In this document: piece by piece, positions 54,491 to 64,000 of the stretch | Layout of the letters: the number at the start of each line of letters is the position of its first letter | How positions within the stretch are numbered: position 1 is the first letter of the stretch | Assembly: GCA_949316235.1 (NCBI GenBank) | Contig: OX438744.1 | Span: 36,080,778 to 36,144,777, forward strand | Length of the DNA stretch: 64,000 nt | Source of the DNA: Oegoconia quadripuncta | Taxonomy: Eukaryota; Arthropoda; Insecta; Lepidoptera; Autostichidae | Direction of reading: 5' to 3' | Translations under genes and position numbers: made by a program | Notes under the pieces: model-generated | Databases searched by the model: none | Seen by the model: only the letters and a program-made list of their open reading frames with translations | Told to the model about the DNA's origin: nothing

Positions 54491-55309
54491 GATTTATTTT
54501 AGAAAAATATCATTAGAATTGGCACTATTATCACAAGGAAAGGCATTCTACTGTTATTATACAGGGTCCCCCTTTAATTTAAGGTACCATGTATGTTAAA
54601 CATATTACAGAGTGCATTAGAGACGGTTCGATTCCCGGGAGAGACAAGCGTATTTTCAAAAATATTTTAATGCAGTTTTGCTTCTTTTGAAAAATAAAGG
54701 AATGTTTCCTTTGAGTAAAATTTGCTATCTTAAATTTTTAAAGTACTTCATTTTCTTACTTAGTGGAATTGAATCGATTGAATCGTATACATGAAGATTC
54801 AATCGATTCAATTCCACTAAGCTATGTGATTTGCATAGGAATGTAGGTGTATATAGGTGCATCAATAACAATAGTACATTACCAACTGCAAATTACCTCT
54901 ATTTCGTTAGACCAAAATGAGATAAACCAATAAATCACACTTTAACATTTCAAAACTGACATTCTAAAATTAGCCAACATCATAAGTGACTAACCAATCG
55001 TCGTAGAGCTCGCTCCCCCACCTATCTCTATACAAAAGTCTACACGAGCGGGATGGCTCAATATAAACCAGTAGGTCTTGATAAAGCGGTCACATTTGCA
55101 AGCTAATCTAAGTTTCTGTTGTGTAAAAAGGTGTATCTGAGATATTTACAGTTCCGGACCAACAATAACGAAATGGAACACTTATGGAATCACCTCAGTG
55201 TCGGTATATTTGTGCGTTTATCATCGCCATTTATGTCAGACACTATTTAACGGGAACAATAAATAAAAAAATAATATAAATAAATTAAAACTCTGCCCAG
55301 ATACACACT
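54491..55309. other. No gene seen; one inverted repeat
   Basis: 54764-54822 contains agtggaattgaatcgattga and its inverse tcaatcgattcaattccact around ~18 bp, a strong hairpin. Otherwise AT-rich. Confidence 0.5.
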
Positions 55310-55445
55310 TGAAACTAAAAAATGTATCTTATGACACTCCAGGGATCAAGACGAATCTAACGACACCATGCAATTCGAAATCGGTCAAGCTGTTTAGGCT
55401 GCAGGATACGTCAAAGGAACGAACATACATACATACTTAGGTACA
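55310..55445 (+). repeat. Repeat M, uninterrupted
   Basis: aaaatgtatcttatgacact, gaatctaacgacaccatgca and tcaaaggaacgaacatacat run without a SINE. It is the reference for the insertions at 33.3 and 43.3 kb. Confidence 0.7.
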
Positions 55446-55579
55446 TATACTTGAAAAATATTACCCTCCTTTCTTAAGACGTAAAGTTAAAAATACTTTT
55501 ACTTTAAAAGACCGAAAAGAGTAGTAATTCGTACGTCGACAATTTTTATTCACTAAGTTCTATTCACTAAGTGCGAAGC

Positions 55580-55729
55580 TAAGGACAGTATTAAAAATCG
55601 ATCTTGAGATCCAGATTGCGCCTTAGTCTCAATACCATGTTTCTTACTGTTTTAATATGCATCAGATTCTCAAGCGTCAACTTAAGGCCACTCAATCTTG
55701 AGAACGGTTTATTAATACGGGCGGGCCTA
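55580..55729. mobile_element. Foldback element, cgggtctta family
   Basis: atcgatcttgagatccagat on the left and gattctcaagcgtcaactta, ggtttattaatacgggcggg on the right parallel the 51.9 kb element. Confidence 0.6.
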
Positions 55730-56197
55730 ACTCATACAAACACAAATAATTACAAATACAAATAAACACAAATAAAAAAGGAGTAATTTATTTACTAAAC
55801 TACAAAAAATTTTACTTACTCATTTTTGCCACAAGAGCAGTCGTCGCCTTATGCAATAGAGTGACCTTATAACGTTACGTAACTGTAAACCAAAAGTCGG
55901 GATAAAGGCAGCTTAATTTGAACCTTATCATTCATCTATAAGACCACTTTTAGGTTCTAACTGGCATTCTGGGAATTAGGTTGCACAAACAATTTGAAAC
56001 GGTCGGATTATTGTTGTTTGTTTGTATGTGTTTTGATACGATTTGTATTGTCTATGTATTTCTTAACCATTTTATCTGGATTTGATAACTTCATACGTTA
56101 GACGCGTATTGATCTTCTTAGGCAGGGTCAGGTTTAAATCCCGTATATCACCGTGGTCAAGTCATGATCTTTAGGTAAATTAAAATTATAAATTGTC
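55730..56197. other. No gene seen
   Basis: AT-rich with acaaata reiterations near 55740-55770. Nothing further is supportable. Confidence 0.4.
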
Positions 56198-56526
56198 AAC
56201 CGTCTCCGTAGCTCAATGTAAACAACAAAGGGTTTACGAATCGGAGGTCGCGAGTTCGATCACCAGCGGGTTATATGTATATTGAGCACTCGGTTTGGTT
56301 GGTGGTAGAGCATTTTAAATGCCGCCTGGCTAGCGATCACCATCTTATCTAAGTTTTCCGCCAAACAGCAATGTTAATATCAGACTACCGGAACACTATA
56401 ATGATATAAAGATAGCCAGTGCCCCAAATAAGATGGGGTTTTCTGGCCAGTACGCTTTCACCTCATCGTCACTTAACATCAGGTGTGATTGATGCCAAGT
56501 ATCAACACGTTGTGCATAAAAAAAAA
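56198..56526 (+). mobile_element. SINE-A, diverged full length
   Basis: accgtctccgtagctcaatg at the head and tgtgcataaaaaaaaaa at the end. It has many private changes (gcgagttcgatcac) and is thus an older copy. Confidence 0.9.
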
Positions 56527-56845
56527 CAAATCTGCCAGTCTTTTGGGCATGTATAGCTTCATAATAACTTTGACAGAACAAGGGTCTGTTTGTTTTCATA
56601 TATCCTTTTAGTATTTCACCCCGTTACTCCACCGTACAAGCATTAGGTGTACAGTCCAATCGGTAGTATACTTCTCCCAATTAAATAAATACTACTTAAA
56701 TACATTTCAGTCATTCAGAAAATTTTAAAACTCTGTTTTTATTATAAAGTCACATAACCTACAGAAATGTATTTGAATATGAAGGTATTCACGAAAAGTT
56801 AAATTTCAAACGTTCTACAGAGGCCTGTGGCGACACATCCTGGCA

Positions 56846-56983
56846 TTTAGAGGACTGGCTATCTTATCTCTGACAACCGGAATACAACAATGCTATTGAC
56901 ATTGCTGTTTGGCGGCAGATTTAGATAAGATGGTGGTAGCTAGCCAGGTGGACATTTAAAATGCCCTACCACCAACCAAACCA
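56846..56983 (-). mobile_element. SINE-A, body fragment
   Basis: aggactggctatcttatctc to accaccaaccaaacca; both ends are missing. Confidence 0.85.
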
Positions 56984-58933
56984 GATTGCAGATGTGACAA
57001 TTACTTAGGTATTTTGTAAGTACGTAGACTAGTTAATAACTAAAATGAATTTGCAACGATGGGATTTCGCTTTGTTATAATAATAATTATGTATTATATT
57101 ATAATTGGGTTAAAAATGTCATACTTTTCATTAAGTGACTTTATATTGCCTTCGTTGTTTCATATAATATTGAAGCGAGATTACGGTAGTAAGTATTATT
57201 TTAGTTTTGTTGCTCCTAACATTAAGATGGTAGTATACCTACTCGTATAAACTTTCAAGTTCAATTTTTTCGAAATGACCGATTCTAATGGAATTTTATA
57301 CATATAAGCAGGACAAATAGATCTAAAAAGATAGTAGAACACATTTTCAAAATATTGTATTTAAAAGAATAGGTACATTGCAATTTTTCTGTTACTGGAT
57401 GGAAAACTTAAAATAACGCTCTAATTTTGTTTCAATACTTTTTTCGAAAATTTTCTCTACTAACTTTTTAGATGTATATATATAGATGTTTTAGATGTGC
57501 TTTATGCGTATACAGTTTCATTAGAATAGGTTTATACATTTCGAGAAATTAGGACTAGAAAAATTCGTATGAACTATCTTAACAAATTAAGAAAAATATT
57601 AATCAAATCAATCAAATACGCTTTATTGTTTAAATAAGGAAGGTACATTTAAATATCTTATAGAAACTACAAATTGGGCGGCCTTATCGCTAACAGGCAA
57701 ACCTATCATTACGGAATTCAATACGAGTAATTAAGTGGGTTAGTACAAATAATTTCCTAATTGTTAAGTACATCTGAAAGTTCTGCATATTGAATTCAAA
57801 AAGTGTTATCTTATAGGTATGCAAAACATTATGTACTATAATATGTGTTATGACACTATTATTATGTCAATAAAAAGTCTGAAATTGGCAAGAACATTCG
57901 ATGGAATGTACTTCAATTTATGACGAGATATATGTACTTATAGTTCTCCTTCAAGTTTACGACTTTTCGTTATATATTCAAAACTAGATGTTTCTCTAAT
58001 ACTAAGTAAGAGTGTCATCATCAAGGCAGGGGTAACAAACCTACAACTTAATCTTTATTAAAACAAACTCAAACCTAGGTTTTACAGCTGTATTATATAC
58101 TTATATCTTACTCATTTACTTGCTACATCTCCCTTCAAAGTAATAAACAAAGTGCCCTGGCAAGGCACCACAAAACAATGTATGCCATGTCTGTCCGCAT
58201 GTCTGTAGCCTGCACTCCCATGGCTGGCAGCAGTTACACGTGTTACTCGCGCGGTTACTCGTGACATAATCCGCTTACCCACTAACGAGCCGGATGCGGC
58301 ACAGGGCTGCCACCTGCGAGAAATTGGGACAAAGTGTGGTATGTATACAGATTAAAAAAACTTTTGTCAGAAGTTTACTAGTCATTTCAGAGCTGTGCCT
58401 ATACAGGCAAAAAGGCAGTGCCTACCCTAGAAAGTTGTACGCTTTCTTCAAAAAGTATTGTCAAGACAGTTGATTCTTTTTGTTATGAACAGAAAATATT
58501 CTAAAGAGTAAGTTAATATTTTGTAGTTGTATGTTGTCTCATTTAATAGCAAATTTTATAATTCTGCCTAGCCTGTGAGAAAACGTTGAGCACGCCTTTG
58601 TTGTTTCCATCAGGTATCAAATATTATAGTTATGTCGTACAAGGAGATGAAGGCGATTAAGTTAAATATAGATAATGAGTTATTTGTATCATACCTATTT
58701 ATCTAGGTTTTAAGTAGTAATAAATAAGTCACGCTATGACTGTGGGATATAATGCTTTCGTGGCGGCGGCTTTCAAAGCATTGAATCGACATCTTTCCCA
58801 AGATTTTATTTTCTTGAAAATCTTGATTTTCATAACATTTTTTTGTTTTTCAAATTGTCATTTTTTTTAAACCACCATAAGAAAAATCTGTTATCTCACT
58901 TGGTAGTAAGTATGCTGTAGCCAATAGTTAAAC
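56984..58933. other. SINE-free stretch with few signals
   Basis: 57600-57700 is a reversed LINE end (acgctttattgtttaaataa, gggcggccttatcgctaac). 58140-58330 is GC-richer and holds a 28-codon ATG ORF (58178-58264; MYAMSVRMSVACTPMAGSSY...) that could be a small ORF or a 5' leader of the next gene. Otherwise no gene evidence. Confidence 0.35.
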
Positions 58934-59165
58934 ATGTCTCGGTTATTGTCTATCCATCTTAACTTTAAATATGAAGATCCACCGATGACGCCCGGTGACA
59001 TCCTGAAATATTATTCTTTAGAAACAATAAATAAATTATTGGTTGACAACCCTATGGGTGCAGCATCACAGGGATGTGTTCAGCGGATGCTAACCTACTG
59101 CTACGTAACGGGACTCCAAGTGAAAGGCTCGTGTGGATATGCCTCTAACCTCATTATGTTACTTG
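58934..59165 (+). CDS. Candidate gene, exon 1 (unrecognised 149-aa protein)
   Basis: An ATG in good context (ttaaacatgtc) opens 77 codons plus one base up to a GT at 59166-59167 (cttg|gtattat). The product starts MSRLLSIHLNFKYEDPPMTP and includes GDILKYYSLETINKLL and GCVQRMLTYCYVTGLQVKGS, with four cysteines in this exon. There is no signal peptide, and a hydrophobic stretch (NLIMLLG) lies at the splice point. Unspliced, the frame stops at 59191 (85 aa). I know no family with this sequence. The low-SINE neighbourhood and mixed codon use favour a real gene; the weak donor argues against. The product's site of action is unknown. Confidence 0.4.
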
Positions 59166-59741
59166 GTATTATAAAATTGCTAAGCTCTTAAATAAAAATC
59201 AATTGAGTAGATGTCCGTTTGCCTTGCTAATATTTTTATGTAGGTATTTAGATACTTCTTTCATTCATTCTTTATTCCCTATTACTCGAAATACATTATG
59301 TACGTTGTTACTCTTGTGTGAATATATGACAGGTTTGCTATTTTATTAATTACCGGATTTATTAAACTGCGGACTGCAAAATAGGATCTACATATATTAT
59401 ATATGCCGATCGCTGACTAACATATAATTCTCTAAGGAGTGGGACTAATCAAAAATAACACTAACAATTGACAAAACATCCATAAGACAGATCTGATGCC
59501 CATTAATTAGCATCATCTGTTTTTCCAAATGACGAAACAATAGTTATCACAGATCACAGTGTAAAATGATCGTCTTCTCCTTTTTCTTTATCCATTATAC
59601 ATAATCTGACCACTTTCAAGATTAGCTGAAAGAGATCTCTATTAGACATAAGCTCACCTACGTAACTTTTTGTATGACCAATGTATTGTTGTATTTACAA
59701 TAAAGAATTCGTTCAATGGTAAGACAATTTAATAAATACAG

Positions 59742-59959
59742 GCGTATCCACAACAGTGCTTACGTCGCATAGTATGTCGCGCGCTGGCACAGTGATCTAC
59801 ATGCGAGCTCTTACTGATAAAGATAACACTTATTTTTTACCCGACCAATCACGGTTCTACGTCACATTGAATAATGTGCGCATGATTTACTTTTTTAAAG
59901 GATTTAGTTTGGTTAGTAATAGAGCCGTTAATTACTTGATAGTAGAAAGTGATTTTTAA
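59742..59959 (+). CDS. Candidate gene, exon 2
   Basis: The acceptor aaatacag (AG at 59740-59741) joins in phase with exon 1, giving a split Gly codon, VSTTVLTSHSMSRAGTVIYM, RALTDKDNTYFLPDQSRFYV and TLNNVRMIYFFKGFSLVSNR, ending TAA. The total is 149 aa with a 576-base intron. The acceptor lacks a clear pyrimidine tract and no AATAAA follows closely, so the model is tentative. Without splicing, this is an isolated ~70-codon frame with no ATG until codon 11. The C-terminal half looks beta-rich (TVIYMRAL, SRFYVTL, VNYLIVE). Alternative: relic of a foreign or mobile gene. Confidence 0.4.
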
Positions 59960-60109
59960 TTGCATCAAGTTTATTTATAGTCCAATGTAATGAGAATAAC
60001 AAGACTCCATGACTTTCCTGTTCCGAATTAGGTTTCCGTACTCAACGAGGAACCTTAAACTTAATAATTCCCTAACTTTTATTAGAGTTAAGTGTCGTCG
60101 TCGCTGCCA

Positions 60110-60720
60110 GGTAAACGGGATGTGTAATATTTGATATAATAACAAAAATACTAATTATCAGATTGTATAATTTCATTTGATATAATTTTGCTTAGTATAA
60201 TGTTCAAATGATATAACGTTCTGTTTATATAATTACATAAAATATAATTTCACTTGATATAAAACTTGTTTAACATAATATTTACTTTCTATAATGTTCA
60301 TTTGATATAATGAACAATAGGTCTGTGTAGAAATATAAAAAAAAACTTAACACCTAACTTCGAACCTAACCTCTCCTCTAGTTTTTTTGCCCGATTTTCG
60401 CAGCTCCGCTTCGCACGTGTTACTTCTTTATTGTTGTATAAATTTGATGAAAAAACCATTATGTGGAATGAAAATTATGTCATATCACAAAAGATAATTA
60501 TATACTATAAGCATTATGACTAGCGGTAATTATATGAAATGAACGTTATAATAAATGATAATTATATTTAATAATTTTATATTGTTATATTTCGTAAACA
60601 TTATACTAAATGAAATTATATTAAACAACTTTATGCCTTTTGAGAATTATATCAAGTGAGTGTTATGTCTAATGAAATTATATTTTTTGTTATAACAACA
60701 TTATGAGAGTGAATGTAGCA
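60110..60720. mobile_element. Foldback made of opposed ~16-bp motif arrays
   Basis: The left part (60125-60330) repeats a degenerate motif, tgatataatnttcntt, about ten times (for example tgatataattttgctt, tctataatgttcatt). The right part (60455-60715) carries the same motif reversed (aatgaaattatatta, gagaattatatcaag). Between them is a GC-richer core (cgcagctccgcttcgcacg) with aacctaacctctcctc. No ORF. Likely a non-autonomous transposon with iterated subterminal repeats (inference). Confidence 0.7.
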
Positions 60721-60812
60721 AAAGAGATGTGTCAGGAACGTAGCAAGTGGAAGTCTGTCTGCCCACTCCTACTGGAAACAGGCGTAACTATAATGTACTT
60801 TGCACACCTCTA
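60690..60812 (+). pseudogene. LINE end (NNLMRVN type), decayed
   Basis: acattatgagagtgaatgta, cgtagcaagtggaagtctgt and gaaacaggcgtaac match 62080-62175. This is the last part of a non-LTR ORF. Confidence 0.6.
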
Positions 60813-60845
60813 TGCAATTGAACTGATCTAATAAATAAATAATAA

Positions 60846-61056
60846 ATAAATATTTGGGACATTTACACCAATCGTCTAGTCCCAAACTAAGCAAAGCTTG
60901 TACTATGCTTACTACTTAGATAACGGATAAACGGATAAATATTTATAAAAACATCCATGACTCGGGAATTCATTCTTCACACAAACATTTTCCCCTCGCG
61001 GGATTCGAACCTGCAACCATTTGTTTAGCCACTATCCACTACACCAATCGGTCGTC
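60846..61056 (-). mobile_element. SINE-B, full length
   Basis: Head reversed as actacaccaatcggtcgtcg, B box gggattcgaacctgc, end gtctagtcccaaac. It shares the gtttatccgtttatc variant with the 31.7 kb copy, so the two form a subfamily. It ends ~260 bp before the secreted-protein gene. Confidence 0.9.
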
Positions 61057-61244
61057 GAATACGTGATTAACTTTGAATGATACACAGTGAAATCCGGGAA
61101 AACCGTTTGCACATCGAAATATGGGTTTATAATAACGTTATCTTGTATTGCATTTGGAGAATTTGGAACGTGATATAATTTCCGCAACACAACAATCAAA
61201 TATTTTCGGAAGGTACCGAACTATGGCGAAAACTTCCGAAAATT

Positions 61245-61280
61245 GATAAAAATTTACAATAAATACTATGCTCTTCAGGA
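61245..61280 (+). promoter_or_regulatory. Possible core promoter of the secreted-protein gene
   Basis: gataaaaattt (61245) resembles a TATA box, and a tcagga (61275) about 30 bases on could act as initiator. The start ATG follows 40 bases later, a short leader typical of small secreted-protein genes. Neither element is a strong match. Confidence 0.3.
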
Positions 61281-61314
61281 AATGAATATCATTCTTGTAT
61301 CCTACAGTTGAAAA

Positions 61315-61344
61315 ATGAAGACCTTTGTACTACTTAATCTCTTG
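61315..61344 (+). CDS. Secreted-protein gene, exon 1 (signal peptide)
   Basis: ATG (context gaaaaatga) followed by KTFVLLNLL, ten codons in all, ends exactly at a consensus donor (ttg|gtaagt, 61345-61350). The peptide is the basic n-region and most of the hydrophobic core of a signal peptide, completed by exon 2. A signal-peptide-only first exon is common in insect secreted-protein genes (for example chorion and cuticle genes). The phase-0 junction with exon 2 restores a full signal peptide, which is the main support for the model. Confidence 0.75.
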
Positions 61345-61577
61345 GTAAGTTATAGTGTCGACTGACATTGATTTTTAATCCGCGAGTCGATTATTAAGTT
61401 GTAACCTGTATCGCAAATATCATTATTAGTATTACTGTAAGTTATGCGCAGACGAGTACTAATTTGAATAGTACGGCTTTAAATAACAACAACAAAATAC
61501 AAATGTGAAAGAAAAGTATTTTAAAAAAAAACTTGAAAAACGATAGGAATATTGGGCAGTCAACTAAGTGTGTGTGA

Positions 61578-61918
61578 GCCACCTCCGTGGCTCAATGTAA
61601 ACAACATTGGGTGTGTGAATCGGAGGTCGCGGGTTCGATCCCCAGCGGGGTACATGTTTAAGTACTCGATTTGGTTGGTGGTAAGGCATTTTAAATGTCC
61701 GCCTGGCTAGCTACCACCATCTTATCTAAATCTGCCGCCAAGCAGCAATGTTAATGGCATTGTTGTGTTCCGGTTGTCAAAGATAAGATAGCCAGTCCCC
61801 CAAATGTGTTGGGGTTTTCGGGTCAGTACGCTTCCACCTTCGACCTTAACTTCACTTAACATCAGGTGTGATTGAGGTCAAGTACGAACCCGTCGTGCAT
61901 AAATATAAATAAATATAA
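61578..61918 (+). mobile_element. SINE-A in the intron
   Basis: Head gccacctccgtggctcaatg and tail cgtcgtgcataaatataaat. It lies in the same orientation as the gene. Confidence 0.94.
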
Positions 61919-61924
61919 CCAGTA

Positions 61925-62192
61925 TTGAAGTAGGAAACGGAGTATTGTGGTTGGGGTATACAAGGTTATTTATTGTATACCAGAAACCTGGTAGGGGAAG
62001 ACCACGGCGAACGTACCATGATAAAATTGGGGACGTCTTAAAGAAAGACAAAGTCAAGAGTACACTAAATCGACGAGCATGTATGAACAACCTTATGAGA
62101 GTGAATGAAACAAAATCGTAGCAAGTGGAAGTCTATGGTCTCTGCCTACCCCTACGGGAAACAGGCGTGACTTTATGTATGTATGAAACTTA
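61925..62192 (+). pseudogene. LINE ORF end (RGRPRRTYHDKIG) in the intron
   Basis: The frame gives QKPGRGRPRRTYHDKIGDVL, KKDKVKSTLNRRACMNNLMR and VNETKS before a stop; then gcaagtggaagtc and gaaacaggcgtgac. It is a non-LTR C-terminus of the G-R-P-x-x-T-Y-x-D type. Confidence 0.7.
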
Positions 62193-62581
62193 AAATTAGT
62201 TTGGTCAGAAGCACATATAAAATCGGTTCCGGCTATAAAATATGGGGTTATATTTTTACTTTAATTATTTACCTGTACAAACAAAATATGTAACTGAATT
62301 CGCAACAATCCTTTATTACAAGCTCTTATTTGGTTTGCAATGTTCGTATGTATGTAAGATGTCCGTTTCAAAATTTGCAAAACATTTTTCAACTACGTGC
62401 TGGTAATCAAATTGAGCTGTATTTAGCAAATTTAGTACCATCGAGCTGATTTGATGATGGAGCCGGGATGTAAGGACTGGCACTCCCTTCTGACAAATGG
62501 CAAGATAGTTGAATGTGAACTTGGTTTGTTGGCATGAGCACTTTCATAATGACGACTGTCTGATAATAAGATTGCCACTGG

Positions 62582-62904
62582 AACCGCCTCCGTGGCTCAA
62601 TGTAAACAACATAGGGTTGACGAGTACGAGGGCGCGGGTTCGATCCCCAACATTTTAATACTCGGTTTGGTTGAGGGTAGGGCATTTTAAAGGTCCGCCT
62701 GGCTAGCTACCACCATCTTATCTAAATCTGCCGCCAAACAGCAATGTTAATAGCATTGTTGTGTTCATGTTGTCAGAGATAAGATAGCCAGTTCCCCAAA
62801 TATTTGGGTTTCCGGGTCAGTAAGCTTCCACCTTCGGCCTCATCTTCACTTAACATCAGGTGTGATTGAGGTCAAGTGCTAACCCGTTGTGCATAAAAAA
62901 AAAA
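62582..62904 (+). mobile_element. SINE-A in the intron, second copy
   Basis: aaccgcctccgtggctcaat to tgtgcataaaaaaaaa. The region after the B box is shortened (gatccccaacattttaatac). Confidence 0.93.
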
Positions 62905-63219
62905 CTCCTTGATGTACTTGCATGTTGTACTCATCATATATGTGATATGTAATAATTATGAATGAGCATTAAACGCTTGTTTTTGCAAGTTTTTTAATGT
63001 AGAATTAATTTTTATTTTATTTTCTAGCCATATTGATTACTAAATATATGATCGAATTGGAGTGTACCGGCTCTTTGGTATGGCAAATATAACCTCGTGT
63101 GTGAGTGTGTTAGAGACTCAGACATTTGGGTTCATAGATAATCCAAATCAAATCAAATCAAAATATGTTATTTCATTGGATAAAATTATCACTTGAAAAC
63201 GTCACCATTAATATTAATA

Positions 63220-63380
63220 AAAAAAAAATCTTTATTGCAGGAACTTGTCCCATATCAATTCACATTAAAAAATAAATTTAAATTACAATTTAAATTTAAA
63301 ATTCAAAATTTAAAATTACATTATACGTTCATAATTGTCATTGTCATTATAATTGTCATTAGTATCCATCGTTTAATATT
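63220..63380. repeat. aaattta-rich low-complexity DNA in the intron
   Basis: aatttaaattacaatttaaa and tttaaaattcaaaattt followed by tgtcattgtcattataattg. The 75-codon frame here is a composition effect. Confidence 0.6.
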
Positions 63381-63394
63381 ACATTTAAATTTTA

Positions 63395-63725
63395 AATTTA
63401 CTGCTCATTCACAAAGCTGACTCCCCAGAGAACAACGAGCAAGAATCTCTAGGGTTGCTCTTTTAAACAGATTATAGGTTGCGATTTGATAATTATATTG
63501 AATAATAAGACAGCTATGTCCATGCTTGCTTATCATTGAAATAGTCAGTGATTTTATAATAGCCTTTTGTTAATAATTTCTGTTTAATGATTGCTTTAAA
63601 TTTATTTAAAGGCAAATTTTGAATGTCTACTGGAACCTTGTTATAAAAGCGTATACAATCCTTCAAAGGAAGGATTTACTAACTTTGTGAATTCGGCTAA
63701 CATAAACAGATAACTGGTTCTTATT
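63395..63725 (-). pseudogene. FNKVP LINE tail, intact C-terminal frame
   Basis: On the minus strand RFYNKVPVDIQNLPLNKFKA continues IIKQKLLTKGYYKITDY to a stop near 63514. A UTR (ccagagaacaacgagcaaga) follows. It is antisense to the host gene and close to its acceptor. Confidence 0.8.
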
Positions 63726-63794
63726 CCTTATATTAACATTGTGCCTATCACTATTTTTAGCGAATATCATTCAGATTGTAATTTTTGTTTTCAG

Positions 63795-64000
63795 TGCACA
63801 CTTTTAACTCTGAAAGCATGCCCGGAGACATCGACATCATTCTGCATCTACGAGTATTCCTACGAATACCCCGTATACATGCAAGGAAACCTACCTACCA
63901 ATAATCCGTCAACAAACCAACTATATCACACCAGTCAAGATCAACAACCAAAATGCACAGAAATAGAATGCACTTGCTTCACAAAACCACAAACAACATC
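63795..64000 (+). CDS. Secreted cysteine-containing protein, exon 2 (partial)
   Basis: Joined in phase 0 to exon 1, the first codons (CTLLTLKA) complete an 18-residue signal peptide with a likely cut after LKA. The mature protein starts CPETSTSFCIYEYSYEYPVY, has an Asn/Thr/Gln-rich linker (residues 42-61) and then KCTEIECTCF (63-72). 68 codons and two bases are visible with no stop; the rest lies outside the window. Six cysteines appear in residues 11-71, five of them after the cut site. It would act outside the cell. I cannot name the family; a peptide-type inhibitor, eggshell or immune/seminal protein are open possibilities. Confidence 0.75.

Larger units (their letters stand above)
61345..63794 (+). 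other. 2450-base intron filled with mobile DNA
   Basis: Donor gtaagt and acceptor atttttgttttcag are both near consensus. It contains two plus-strand SINE-A copies, two LINE ends and a reversed FNKVP LINE end that reaches within ~70 bases of the acceptor. Little of the intron is free of repeats. Confidence 0.7.

Noticed and set aside
60360..60380. aacctaacct phrase, considered as insect telomeric TTAGG repeat
   Set aside because: Only about two imperfect units are present, inside the foldback core.
63193..63420. 75-codon ORF in the intron
   Set aside because: It is translated low-complexity aaattta DNA, within the intron of the secreted-protein gene.

Overview
The window looks like repeat-dominated, AT-rich chromosomal DNA of an insect, most likely a moth or butterfly. 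This rests on two tRNA-derived SINE families in many copies, truncated non-LTR retrotransposon tails of kinds I associate with Lepidoptera, an intact mariner element, GT-AG introns and a lack of long ORFs. The lepidopteran assignment is inference from repeat character; no database search was run. There are no operons, rRNA genes, functional tRNA genes or CRISPR arrays.

Region by region: 0-4 kb holds LINE remnants, a 1.33 kb mariner with an uninterrupted 357-aa DD34D transposase (1808-3133) and a ~180-bp tandem duplication. From 4 to 57 kb almost every recognisable block is mobile DNA. SINE-A has at least 25 copies or pieces, with a head like tccgtggctcaatg, B box ggttcgatcc and a ~330-bp body. 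SINE-B has nine copies or pieces, with head tttggtgtagtgg and end gcgccatctagttccaca. Truncated LINE 3' ends, TA-flanked MITEs with tacagggtg termini, foldback elements, a serially inserted retroposon (15.2-16.0 kb) and a 52-bp minisatellite (51.2-51.7 kb) make up most of the rest.

From about 57.0 to 60.7 kb there are no recognisable SINEs. This interval carries a candidate two-exon gene (149 aa, unrecognised) and ends in an unusual foldback made of opposed arrays of a ~16-bp motif. At 61.3 kb a better supported gene starts. A 10-codon exon encodes most of a signal peptide; after a 2.45 kb transposon-filled intron a second exon runs off the window end and encodes a secreted, cysteine-containing protein of unknown function.

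Weaker gene hints are a coding-like block with a splice acceptor at 51.1 kb, whose end has become the minisatellite, and a possible terminal exon on the minus strand at 39.9-40.0 kb. The 'previously undescribed' candidates I would put first are the iterated-motif foldback (60.1-60.7 kb), the serial same-site retroposition (15.2-16.0 kb), the minisatellite growing out of coding-like sequence, and the two unrecognised genes. I see no multi-gene system with a defined function.
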